Origin: Actinomycetes bacterium | Lineage (GTDB): Bacteria > Actinomycetota > Acidimicrobiia > Acidimicrobiales > RAAP-2 | NCBI GenBank assembly: GCA_021849435.1 | Contig: JAJZSX010000023.1 | Location: forward strand, 1-13,619 | Direction of reading: 5' to 3' | DNA length: 13,619 nt | Position numbers and translations under genes: made by a program | Notes under the pieces: model-generated | What the model saw: only the letters and a program-made list of their open reading frames with translations | The model's database searches: none | Told to the model about the DNA's origin: nothing | Part shown: positions 1 through 6,267 of the stretch, one piece after another | Layout: each line of letters begins with the position of its first letter | How positions within the stretch are numbered: the stretch's first letter is position 1

Positions 1-441
1 CCCGTGACCTCCGACGCGCTCCAGTCTCTGCCCGCGGCACATTCGGGCATGGCGGCGTCGACCGTGAACACCGCTCGCGAGCTCGGCGCCGTCTCGGGTG
101 TGGCCATTTTGGGCTCGATCGTGAACGGGCAGCTGACCGTGCACCTCACCCAACGGCTCATCCAGATCGGGGTGCCGGCGTCCTACCGCGCCGAGATCAT
201 CGCTGCGCTGACGACCGGGACAATTGGCGCCAAGGCGAAGCAGTACCAGGGTGGCGGCGCGGCGATCCAGGCGATCATCTACAAGGTCGTGAACGCGGCC
301 TACGGCGCGTTCACCAATGGCCTGCACATCGCCCTGCTTGTCGCGAGTGGCCTAATGGTGGTCTCGGCGCTGACCGCACTCATCGGGGGAACTGGTAGCG
401 AGGCGCGGCGCGGCGGATCGGCCCCCGAAGCGATCGATTAG
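1..441 (+). CDS. MFS drug-efflux transporter, C-terminal end (partial)
   Basis: This is the 3' end of a major facilitator superfamily efflux pump; the 5' part lies outside the window and the frame is open from base 1. The fragment NTARELGAVSGVAILGSI (about residues 22-39 of the visible part) matches the penultimate-helix signature seen in 14-helix DHA2/EmrB-QacA proteins. A hydrophilic external loop of about 55 residues follows, then a last helix (LHIALLVASGLMVVSALTALIGG) and a short polar, Gly/Arg/Glu-rich cytoplasmic tail. Such pumps export drugs or other amphipathic compounds with proton antiport. The substrate cannot be told from this end. It ends at TAG (439-441), only 21 bases before the next gene, which has its own candidate promoter. 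Confidence 0.75.
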   Translation, partial: PVTSDALQSLPAAHSGMAASTVNTARELGAVSGVAILGSIVNGQLTVHLTQRLIQIGVPASYRAEIIAALTTGTIGAKAKQYQGGGAAIQAIIYKVVNAAYGAFTNGLHIALLVASGLMVVSALTALIGGTGSEARRGGSAPEAID

Positions 442-446
442 CCCCC

Positions 447-452
447 TAGACT
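447..452 (+). promoter_or_regulatory. Candidate -10 element (TAGACT) for the YczE-like gene
   Basis: TAGACT lies in the short gap after the MFS stop codon and 10 bases before the ATG at 463. It fits TANNNT, the core sigma-70-type -10 pattern, and resembles the hexamers before the ABC, fabI, pgsA, 11462 and pdxS starts. Transcription would begin around 459-460, giving a leader of only a few bases. No -35 match and no Shine-Dalgarno are visible. Spacing is slightly longer than in the other examples. Confidence 0.4.
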
Positions 453-462
453 GTGGCGGCAA

Positions 463-1113
463 ATGCGCCTCAGCCACCGAATCCCGACGACGCCCTGGCG
501 GGCGGCGTCAACCTGGGGTGTACGACCTCGGATGATCGCGCCGCTGTTCAGCGGACTGGCGCTCTTCGGCCTGGGCGAGGGACTGCTCGTGCTCTCGCAC
601 CTTGGTGCGACGCCCTGGACGGTCTTCGCCCAGGGGGTGGCCAAGCACGCGGGGATCTCGCTCGGGTGGGCGACGGCGTTGATCAGTGTCGTCGTACTGA
701 CGATGTGGTGGCCCCTGCGCGAACGACCCGGCTTTGGCACCGTGTCGAATCTCGTGGTGATCGCGCTGGTCCTTGATCTGACGGCGACCTCGATCCCAGC
801 ACCGTCGGGCGAGATCTCGCGCTGGCTCTTCGTAGCTGGCGCGGTCATCGCGATCGGGATGGGTAGCGCGCTGTACCTCACCACCGGCCTCGGACCGGGA
901 CCGCGAGACGGTTTGATGACGAGCCTGCATCGACGACTGGGCGTGAGCGTGGTCTACGTCCGCGTCACGCTGGAGGTGGCGGTACTCGCGATCGGGTGGT
1001 TCATGGGGGGCACGGTCGGCCTGGGCACCGCCGTGTTCGCCGGGACGATTGGCTTTTCGATCGGGGTCTGGCTGCAGGGCCTCGAGTGGATTCTCGCCAG
1101 GGCCACCTCGTGA
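463..1113 (+). CDS. YczE/YitT-type integral membrane protein
   Basis: A 216-residue polytopic inner-membrane protein with about six hydrophobic segments (roughly residues 25-45, 66-83, 93-111, 121-140, 160-180, 185-208). The motif GLGPGPRDGLM at residues 142-152 is typical of the YczE/YyaS family, whose members often sit beside transporters or regulators; the molecular function is not established. The two halves look like an internal repeat: residues 35-93 (GLGEG...LGATPW...GFGT) and 131-189 (GMGSA...LGPGPRDG...GLGT) align in helix order. An internal ATG at 532 (Met24) would give a protein starting right at helix 1; I kept 463 because of the adjacent -10 element. The stop overlaps the next start as GTGA (1110-1113), so the two genes are probably translationally coupled. 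Confidence 0.7.
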   Translation: MRLSHRIPTTPWRAASTWGVRPRMIAPLFSGLALFGLGEGLLVLSHLGATPWTVFAQGVAKHAGISLGWATALISVVVLTMWWPLRERPGFGTVSNLVVIALVLDLTATSIPAPSGEISRWLFVAGAVIAIGMGSALYLTTGLGPGPRDGLMTSLHRRLGVSVVYVRVTLEVAVLAIGWFMGGTVGLGTAVFAGTIGFSIGVWLQGLEWILARATS

Positions 1114-1751
1114 TCGCCGGGGACCAGCTCGCGACGTTCCTCGTCGCCTCGTTCGCGATCATCATCGTCCCCGGTCCGAGCGTGCTCTTCACGCTGGCCC
1201 GGGGTGTGGCGTGGGGCCGCGCCGTCGCGGTCCTCACGGTCCTCGGCAATACCGTAGGGACCTTGCTGCTCTCGGCGATCGTCGCCTTGGGACTCGGACC
1301 GCTGCTCAGCCATTCGCACCCGTTCTCGGTCGTCTTGCAGCTCGCGGGCGGGTGCTACCTCGCCTGGCTCGGCACCGACGCCCTACGCCATCGCCACGAA
1401 CACGCGCGCGCCATGACCACGCGCGAGCCACAGCGTCCCCGCGCGCGCCAGATCGTCCGTCAGGGCTTCACCGTGGGCATCTTGAATCCGAAGTCACTCG
1501 TCTTCTTTGCCGCCGTCTTCCCTCATTTCGTAGATCCGTCTCGGGGCAGCGTCACGGTGCAACTCCTCGTCTTCGGGCTCATCTTCAGCGTGATGGCCTT
1601 CGCCAGCGATTCGACCTGGGGCGTCATCGCCGGGACCGCGCGCGAGTGGCTCGCCGGTTCGCCGCGTCGGCTCGTCGCGCTGCGTGCGACGGGCGGCTGC
1701 GTGATGATCGTGCTGGGCGCGCTCATCCTCTTCAGTGCCGTTCGTGGCTAG
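1110..1751 (+). CDS. LysE/RhtB-family amino-acid exporter
   Basis: A 213-residue membrane protein of the LysE/RhtB superfamily, which exports amino acids or related small molecules using the proton gradient. Length is typical. Family marks: the N-terminal PGPSVLFTLARG (residues 21-32) at the end of helix 1, GNTVG (46-50) in helix 2, CYLAWLG (82-88) in helix 3, and the GFTVGILNPKS motif (119-129) before helix 4; two further helices close the protein. The GTG at 1110 is chosen because it overlaps the upstream TGA in the classic GTGA arrangement and places the first helix directly at the N terminus. A start further upstream in the same frame (996) would overlap the YczE gene heavily. Substrate unknown. 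Confidence 0.85.
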   Translation: MIAGDQLATFLVASFAIIIVPGPSVLFTLARGVAWGRAVAVLTVLGNTVGTLLLSAIVALGLGPLLSHSHPFSVVLQLAGGCYLAWLGTDALRHRHEHARAMTTREPQRPRARQIVRQGFTVGILNPKSLVFFAAVFPHFVDPSRGSVTVQLLVFGLIFSVMAFASDSTWGVIAGTAREWLAGSPRRLVALRATGGCVMIVLGALILFSAVRG

Positions 1752-1771
1752 GGAGGCGACGCCGCTCCCTA
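1749..1771. repeat. Perfect inverted repeat between lysE-like stop and ABC promoter
   Basis: Arms TAGGGAG (1749-1755) and CTCCCTA (1765-1771) are perfect 7-base complements separated by 9 bases (gcgacgccg). The left arm begins with the TAG stop of the LysE-family gene and the right arm runs into the -10 hexamer TACACT (1770-1775). It could be an operator for a dimeric regulator of the ABC gene, or a weak hairpin at the end of the exporter mRNA. There is no T-tract, so it is not a standard intrinsic terminator. Confidence 0.4.
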
Positions 1772-1775
1772 CACT
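1770..1775 (+). promoter_or_regulatory. Candidate -10 element (TACACT) for the ABC transporter
   Basis: TACACT is followed by exactly 7 bases and then the ATG at 1783, the same geometry as TAGAAT before 8790. Transcription is predicted to start on the A of that ATG. The ATG opens only a four-codon frame that overlaps the ABC start. No -35 match is apparent. The right arm of the inverted repeat 1749-1771 overlaps its first two bases. Confidence 0.5.
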
Positions 1776-1782
1776 CGTTGCC

Positions 1783-1797
1783 ATGGTGCGACGATGA
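1783..1797 (+). other. Possible leaderless mini-ORF (MVRR) coupled to the ABC start
   Basis: ATG GTG CGA CGA TGA encodes Met-Val-Arg-Arg and stops inside ATGA (1794-1797), which contains the ABC gene's ATG. If transcription starts at 1783, as the -10 spacing predicts, ribosomes would load on this leaderless ATG, terminate after four codons, and could restart at 1794 or at the in-frame ATG 1800. There is no Shine-Dalgarno before 1794 that would allow independent initiation. Short leaderless upstream frames are known in mycobacteria; the role here is inference. Confidence 0.35.
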
Positions 1798-2213
1798 GTA
1801 TGCACGCCGGCCGCGCGGGGATGCAGTCACTGCGACGAGATCGGTCGGTGCTCGAGCATCGGATCTCGAGGGGCACGCTGCGCCGGGTCCTGGTGTTCGC
1901 CAAGCCCTACCGCCGGATCCTCACGATCTTCCTGACCGCGGTGGTGCTCGAGGCCGTGGTCGCCTCGGTGTCGCCACTCGTGCTTCGGGCGATCTTTGAC
2001 ATCGGGATCGCCAAGTCCGCGAGGGCGTCATCATCGGGCTGGCCGTGCTGGCGGCGGTGCTCGCGATCCTGGACGCGATCCTCTCGCTCGCCGATCGGCG
2101 TATCTCGGCCACCGTCGGCGAAGGGCTCATCTACGACCTGCGCGCCCGCGTCTACGGTCACATCCAGCGCATGCCGATCGCCTTCTTCTCGAGGACCCAG
2201 ACCGGGGCGCTGA
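1794..2213 (+). pseudogene. ABC exporter, 5' part separated by a frameshift
   Basis: The frame starting at ATG 1794 encodes the N terminus of a fused ABC exporter: a basic cytoplasmic stretch (residues 1-42), then a first transmembrane helix (ILTIFLTAVVLEAVVASVSPLV cut across residues 42-63) and the LRAIFDIGIA element that follows helix 1 in this family. Homology ends at about residue 75 (base 2018); beyond that the frame gives Ser/Arg/Pro-rich nonsense until a stop at 2211-2213. The continuation ([17 protein letters not shown]) is in the frame one base earlier, from about 2018 on. Restoring one base at about 2013-2021 would fuse both parts into a 622-residue protein, normal for the family. 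No slippery heptamer is present, so this is a true mutation or a sequencing/assembly error. Confidence 0.75.
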
Positions 2214-3661
2214 TCAGCCGGTTGAACAACGACGTCATCGGTGCCCAGCAAGCCTTCACCGATCTGTTCTCGAACGTCGTGGGCAACGTCGTGCTCGTCA
2301 CCCTGATCCTCGTGACGATGTTCTTCCTCAGCTGGCAGATCACCCTGGTGGCCCTGATCCTCTTACCGATCTTCCTCATCCCGGCGCGACTGGTGGGGCG
2401 CCGGCTCGGAACGCTGTTTCACCGCGGGATGGAGCTCAACGCCGAGATGAACATGGTCATGTCCGAGCGCTTCAACGTCGCCGGGGCCATGGTGGTCAAG
2501 CTCTTCGGCCGTCCCGACGACGAGCTGCGCACCTTCCGCCAGCGAGCGGGCGAGGTTCGCGACATGGGCGTGCGCCAGGCGACCTACCAGCGGTTCTTCT
2601 TCGTCGCACTCGGCCTGACGGCCTCGCTCGCCACGGCCTTCGCTTACGGCTTCGGCGGGGTCGCCGTCTTGCACGGCACCCTCGGGATCGGCACGGTGGT
2701 GGCACTCACGATGTACGTCACGCGACTCTACGGTCCGCTCACGCAGCTGTCGAACCTCAACATCGACTACGTCTCGGCGATGGTGAGCTTCGGGCGACTC
2801 TTCGAGGTACTCGACCTCGAGCCGATGATCACACAGAGCCCCAACGCCACGGCCATCCCAGCCGGGCCGGTGACGCTGCGCTTCGAGCACGTCTCGTTCG
2901 CCTACCCGGGCGCGGACGAGGTGTCGCTCGCCTCGCTCGAGGCGGTCGCGATCCTGGAATCGACGCCGCGCACGCCGGTCCTGCACGACGTGCGCTTCGA
3001 GGTGGCGCCGGGGACGATGACGGCACTCGTGGGACCGAGCGGGGCCGGCAAGACGACGATCTCGCTGTTGGTGTCACGCCTCTACGACGTCGACGAGGGC
3101 GCCATCACGATCAACGGCCTCGACCTGCGCGAGGCCACCGTGGCCTCGCTGACCGAGACCGTCGGCGTTGTGACCCAGGACCCGCACCTGTTCCACGACA
3201 CCCTGGCCGCGAACCTGCTCTTCGCGCGGCCCGAGGCGACCGCGAGCGAGCTCGAGGCGGCGCTACGCGCCGCGCAGATTTGGGGTCTCGTCTCGAACCT
3301 GCCCCAGGGGCTGGACACCGTGGTGGGCGAGCGCGGCTACCGCCTCTCGGGCGGCGAGAAGCAGCGGGTGGCACTGGCCCGACTCCTCTTGAAGTCGCCG
3401 CACCTCGTCGTGCTCGACGAGGCGACGGCGCACCTGGACTCCGAGAGCGAGGCCGCGGTCCAGCGCGCGCTCGACTCGACGATGGCCGAGCGCACCTCGC
3501 TCGTCATCGCGCACCGGCTCTCCACCGTGCGCAACGCCGATCAGATTCTGGTGGTCGACGGCGGGACCATCGTCGAACGGGGAACGCACCGCGAACTCCT
3601 CGAGCACGGCCGGCTCTACCGGGTCCTCTACGAGACCCAGTTCGCCGACCAAGCGGTCTAA
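2045..3661 (+). CDS. ABC transporter, membrane-ATPase fusion (main body after frameshift)
   Basis: The main part of a type IV (exporter-fold) half-transporter working as a dimer in the inner membrane. The visible 538 residues start at GTG 2045, the first start after an in-frame stop at 1997, but the true gene begins at 1794 (see the 5' part). The membrane domain covers about residues 1-260, with the well-conserved coupling segment [19 protein letters not shown]. The ATPase domain has an A-loop Tyr (FAYPG), Walker [10 protein letters not shown] (DNA about 3033-3059), Q-loop TQDPHLF, signature LSGGEKQR, Walker B LVVLDEA, D-loop HLDSES and H-loop IAHRLST, all intact. About 20 extra residues (from [10 protein letters not shown]) sit between the A-loop and the next strand, a feature of an actinobacterial subgroup. 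Substrate cannot be inferred. Without the first helix this fragment would probably not work alone. Its stop overlaps the fabI stop on the other strand. Confidence 0.85.
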   Translation: MLAAVLAILDAILSLADRRISATVGEGLIYDLRARVYGHIQRMPIAFFSRTQTGALISRLNNDVIGAQQAFTDLFSNVVGNVVLVTLILVTMFFLSWQITLVALILLPIFLIPARLVGRRLGTLFHRGMELNAEMNMVMSERFNVAGAMVVKLFGRPDDELRTFRQRAGEVRDMGVRQATYQRFFFVALGLTASLATAFAYGFGGVAVLHGTLGIGTVVALTMYVTRLYGPLTQLSNLNIDYVSAMVSFGRLFEVLDLEPMITQSPNATAIPAGPVTLRFEHVSFAYPGADEVSLASLEAVAILESTPRTPVLHDVRFEVAPGTMTALVGPSGAGKTTISLLVSRLYDVDEGAITINGLDLREATVASLTETVGVVTQDPHLFHDTLAANLLFARPEATASELEAALRAAQIWGLVSNLPQGLDTVVGERGYRLSGGEKQRVALARLLLKSPHLVVLDEATAHLDSESEAAVQRALDSTMAERTSLVIAHRLSTVRNADQILVVDGGTIVERGTHRELLEHGRLYRVLYETQFADQAV

Positions 3662-4437
3662 CCCATCGAGTGGGCACCGCCGTCGACGTGGATGATCGAC
3701 GCGGTCGTGAGACGCATCAGCGGCGAGAGCAGCGCGACCGTCGTGTCGGCGACGGCACTGGCGTCGTGCACGTCCCAGCCGAGCGGCGCGCGTTCGCCCC
3801 AGGTGTCCTCGAAGTGCGAGAAGCCAGGAATCGATTTCGCGGCGACGGTGCGGATCGGGCCGGCGGCGACCATGTTGACGCGAATTCGATCCGGCCCGAC
3901 CTCGCGGGCGAGGTAGCGGCCGAGTGACTCCAGCGCGGCCTTCATCACGCCCATCCAGTCATAGAGCGGGTAGGCGCGCGAGGCGTCAAAGTCGAGCGAC
4001 ACCACCGAGGCGCCACCGCGAGCGGTGCTTGCCTGGAGGAGCGGGCGAAAGGCCCCGACCAGCGTGGCCAGGGAGTACGTCGAGATGTGCATCGCGGTCG
4101 CGACGTCTTCGAAGGGGGCGACGAACATGCCCGAGCCCAGGCAGGACGGCGGGGCGTAGCCAATGGCGTGCACCAGGCCGTCAAGACGACCGAATCGCTC
4201 GTGCACGGCCCCGACCGCCGCGTCCACCTGCTCGGGCTCGGTCACGTCGAGCTCGAGCACCTCACCGACGTCGCCGAGCTTGCGCGCCGTGCGCTTGGTC
4301 AACGACAGGCCCCGTCCCGCACCCGTGATGATCACCGAGGCTCCTTCGGCCAGCGCGTGCTCGGCGATGCGAAAGGCGAGGGAGTCGTCGGTCAGCACAC
4401 CGGTGATCAGGATTCGATGATTCGTGAGCAAGCCCAT
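3658..4437 (-). CDS. fabI: Enoyl-[acyl-carrier-protein] reductase (NADH), InhA-like
   Basis: A 259-residue soluble short-chain dehydrogenase that reduces enoyl-ACP in the last step of each type II fatty-acid elongation cycle. It follows M. tuberculosis InhA closely: an N-terminal cofactor site ITGVLTDDSLAFRIA (residues 11-25), LDVTEPEQ (63-70), LVHAIGYAP (88-96), DFDASRAYPLYDWMGVMK (149-166) holding catalytic Tyr159 and Lys166 (YxxMxxxK spacing; InhA Tyr158/Lys165), and NMVAAGPIRT after it. InhA Ser94 is replaced by Ala91. The start ATG (complement of 4435-4437) sits 6 bases from a TACGCT -10 on this strand and begins right at the first strand of the fold; a longer frame upstream would run antisense through npdG and has no homology. 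It overlaps the ABC gene tail to tail by 4 bases and shares its promoter region with npdG. Confidence 0.93.
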   Translation of the reverse strand: MGLLTNHRILITGVLTDDSLAFRIAEHALAEGASVIITGAGRGLSLTKRTARKLGDVGEVLELDVTEPEQVDAAVGAVHERFGRLDGLVHAIGYAPPSCLGSGMFVAPFEDVATAMHISTYSLATLVGAFRPLLQASTARGGASVVSLDFDASRAYPLYDWMGVMKAALESLGRYLAREVGPDRIRVNMVAAGPIRTVAAKSIPGFSHFEDTWGERAPLGWDVHDASAVADTTVALLSPLMRLTTASIIHVDGGAHSMG

Positions 4438-4442
4438 CTTGT

Positions 4443-4449
4443 TAGCGTA
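4443..4449. promoter_or_regulatory. Symmetric -10 element shared by fabI (-) and npdG (+)
   Basis: TAGCGTA carries TAGCGT on the plus strand (4443-4448) and TACGCT on the minus strand (4449-4444), both fitting TANNNT. On the minus strand six bases separate it from fabI, so RNA would start exactly on the A of its ATG (4437), making fabI leaderless. On the plus strand a start near 4455 would give npdG a leader of about 22 bases containing a Shine-Dalgarno, GAAGGA (4463-4468), 8 bases before ATG 4477. The whole gap between the two genes is 39 bases, so both promoters must lie here or inside the opposite gene. Confidence 0.55.
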
Positions 4450-4476
4450 GTTCCAGCACTTCGAAGGACGGTGACG

Positions 4477-5130
4477 ATGGACGGCACGATCGGGATTATC
4501 GGTGGCACGGGACCGGCGGGGCGCGGGGTCGCCATTCGCCTGGCCAAGGCCGGCTACGACGTCTCGATCGGTTCGCGCGATGCGCAACGCGCCGGCGAGG
4601 TCGTCGGTGCCATGGCCGTGCCCAGTGAGGGCGCGATCCGCGGCGTCGCCAACGAGGACGCCGCCATGGCCGACGTCGTCATCATCGCCACGCCCTGGGA
4701 TTCGGCGGTCGCGACCGCGAAGGCCCTGCGCGAGCTGCTGGCCGGTAAGGTCGTCATCTCCATGGTGAACGCGCTGGTGCGCGAGGGGCGTGAGCTCGTG
4801 CCGCTCTACCCGTCGCGCGGCTCGATGGCCGGCCAGCTCGCCACGGTCCTGCCCACGAGCCGACTCGTGGGCGCCTTTCACCACCTGCCGGCCGCGCAGA
4901 TGGAGGATCTCGCGAGCGGGTTGGACGCGGACGTGGTGGTCTTCGGCGACGACGCGGCGGCCCGCGAGGCCGTGGCGGGCTTGATCGACGAGATGCCGGG
5001 CCTGCGCAGCGTGGTCGCGGGCACGATGTCGCTCGCCGGGGCGGTCGAGGCCTTCACCGCGGTGTGCGTCTCGATCAACATCCGCCACAAGGCGCACTCC
5101 TACGTGAAGCTCGAAGGGCTCGGGAACTGA
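4477..5130 (+). CDS. npdG: Coenzyme F420:NADP+ oxidoreductase (Fno/NpdG)
   Basis: A 217-residue cytosolic enzyme that moves hydride between NADPH and the deazaflavin F420, supplying F420H2 to F420-dependent reductases. The N terminus has the Rossmann fingerprint IGIIGGTGPAGRGVAIRLAKA (split here: residues 5-25), followed by VSIGSRD (29-35), whose Ser33-Arg34 fits the 2'-phosphate binding that gives NADP specificity in this family. Later marks are VIIATPW, GAFHHLPA and the C-terminal VVAGTMSLAGAVEAF, close to the segment around the F420 pocket in archaeal Fno. ATG 4477 is chosen because of the Shine-Dalgarno GAAGGA at 4463-4468 and because the fold begins there. The stop shares one base with the next ATG (TGATG), so it is coupled to the cysteine ligase. 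It implies that the host makes F420. Confidence 0.9.
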   Translation: MDGTIGIIGGTGPAGRGVAIRLAKAGYDVSIGSRDAQRAGEVVGAMAVPSEGAIRGVANEDAAMADVVIIATPWDSAVATAKALRELLAGKVVISMVNALVREGRELVPLYPSRGSMAGQLATVLPTSRLVGAFHHLPAAQMEDLASGLDADVVVFGDDAAAREAVAGLIDEMPGLRSVVAGTMSLAGAVEAFTAVCVSINIRHKAHSYVKLEGLGN

Positions 5131-6251
5131 TGCATCTCTACGACACCGCGCGACGAGGGGTCTACCCGCTCGAGGTCGGACCCACGGTGACGATGTACAG
5201 CTGCGGGATCACGCCCTATGACGCCGCACACCTTGGGCACGCCTACGTCTACCTGACCTTTGACGTCCTGCAGCGGCGCATGCGCGACGCGGGTTACGAC
5301 ACGCGCTGCGTGCGCAACGTCACCGACGTCGACGACGACATCTTGCGCAAGTCGCGCGAGCTCGGCGTGCACTACCTGGACTTGGCGGCTGAGGAGATGG
5401 CGATCTTCGAGCGCGACATGCAGCTCTTGAACCTCCTGCCGTGCTTCACCGAGCCGCGCGCGACCGGGGCGATCCCTGAGATCCTCACCCTGATCGGCGA
5501 GACCTTCGACCAGGGCCTGGCCTACGAGGTCGACGGGTGGGTCTACTTCGAGGTCGCGAAGTTCCCGCGCTTCGGGCAGGTGAGCCACGAGTCGCGCGAG
5601 TCGATGCTGGAACTGGCCGCGGTGCACGGCGGGCGGCCCGACGACCCTCGCAAGCGCGACCCGCTCGACTTCGTGCTGTGGCAGCCGTCCCTCGGCGACG
5701 AGCCGGCCTGGGAGTCGCGGTGGGGCGCTGGTCGGCCCGGTTGGCACATCGAGTGCTCCGCGCTGTCGCTGCGCGACCTGGGCGAGACCGTCGACGTCCA
5801 CGGCGGCGGACGCGACCTCGCCTTCCCGCACCACGAGTGCGAGGCCGCCCAGTCCGAGTCGGTGACGGGCGCGCCCTTCGTGAAGCACTGGCTCCACGTC
5901 GGGCTGGTCGGGCTGCACGGCACGAAGATGTCCAAGTCCTTGGGCAACCTCGTCTTCGTCTCCGAGCTCGTGCGTCGCGCCGATCCGAGCTCGGTGCGAC
6001 TCGCCCTGCTCGACCAGCACTACCGCACGGACTGGGAGTGGCGTGACGAGCTGTTGCTGCGAGCCCAGTCGCGCCTGGCGACGTGGTCGTCAACGCTGAC
6101 GGCTGGTCGTGCCGGTGCGCTCATCGAGGACGTGCGCGCCGCGCTCGACGACGACCTAAACACCCCCGCCGCGCTGAGTCTGATCGATGACGCGGCCCAC
6201 GCCGGCTACAACGTCGCCCCGGCCGCCACGTTGCTCGGCGTTACGCTGTAG
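5130..6251 (+). CDS. mshC: MshC-type cysteine ligase (mycothiol synthesis)
   Basis: A 373-residue class I aminoacyl-tRNA-synthetase-like enzyme. It shows HLGH (residues 34-37), KMSKS (266-270) and zinc ligands Cys25, Cys209, His234 and Glu238. It resembles MshC, which joins cysteine to glucosaminyl-inositol in mycothiol synthesis, more than CysS: CGITPYDAAHLGHA, RPGWHIEC, GLVGLHGTKMSKSLGNLVFVS, YRTDWEW, and the short C terminus ending in LLGVTL in place of the roughly 90-residue tRNA-binding region of CysS. It lacks the N-terminal extension of about 30 residues in mycobacterial MshC. The ATG at 5130 overlaps the npdG stop by one base, and LYDTARR at the N terminus aligns with MshC, fixing the start. 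Mycothiol is a cytosolic redox thiol. If the genome has no separate cysS, a tRNA-charging role would need consideration. Confidence 0.8.
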   Translation: MHLYDTARRGVYPLEVGPTVTMYSCGITPYDAAHLGHAYVYLTFDVLQRRMRDAGYDTRCVRNVTDVDDDILRKSRELGVHYLDLAAEEMAIFERDMQLLNLLPCFTEPRATGAIPEILTLIGETFDQGLAYEVDGWVYFEVAKFPRFGQVSHESRESMLELAAVHGGRPDDPRKRDPLDFVLWQPSLGDEPAWESRWGAGRPGWHIECSALSLRDLGETVDVHGGGRDLAFPHHECEAAQSESVTGAPFVKHWLHVGLVGLHGTKMSKSLGNLVFVSELVRRADPSSVRLALLDQHYRTDWEWRDELLLRAQSRLATWSSTLTAGRAGALIEDVRAALDDDLNTPAALSLIDDAAHAGYNVAPAATLLGVTL

Positions 6252-6265
6252 CCAACGAAAGGGAG
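6242..6265 (+). promoter_or_regulatory. Candidate promoter and ribosome binding site of thrS
   Basis: TACGCT (6242-6247) spans the last codons of the cysteine ligase gene and is followed by GAAAGGGAG (6257-6265), a purine-rich Shine-Dalgarno just before the ATG at 6268. A transcript starting near 6254 would have a leader of about 14 bases. The site decides the thrS start: an open frame reaches back to 6187, but that part overlaps the upstream gene and has no homology. The promoter part is weaker than the ribosome-site part. Confidence 0.4.
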
Positions 6266-6267
6266 TC

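Noticed and set aside
453..776. GTG-started open frame overlapping the YczE-like gene
   Set aside because: Its translation lacks hydrophobic segments or homology and lies inside the well-supported membrane protein frame.
2000..2030. Programmed -1 frameshift in the ABC gene
   Set aside because: There is no X-XXY-YYZ slippery heptamer or downstream stem, and the protein family is not known to use frameshifting.
1996..3927. Open frame of 643 codons on the plus strand in a second frame of the ABC gene
   Set aside because: Arg/Gly/Ala-rich translation with no homology; it is a frame shadow of the ABC gene and runs on antisense to fabI.
4087..4476. N-terminal extension on NpdG
   Set aside because: It is antisense to fabI; the Rossmann motif and Shine-Dalgarno fix the start at 4477.
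4438..5097. N-terminal extension of about 220 residues on FabI
   Set aside because: It is antisense to npdG, low in complexity, and FabI homology begins exactly at the ATG next to the -10 element.
5130..6251. Ordinary cysteinyl-tRNA synthetase (cysS)
   Set aside because: Too short by about 90 residues at the C terminus, and the sequence around HLGH, KMSKS and the C-terminal LLGV ending follows MshC; kept as an alternative only.
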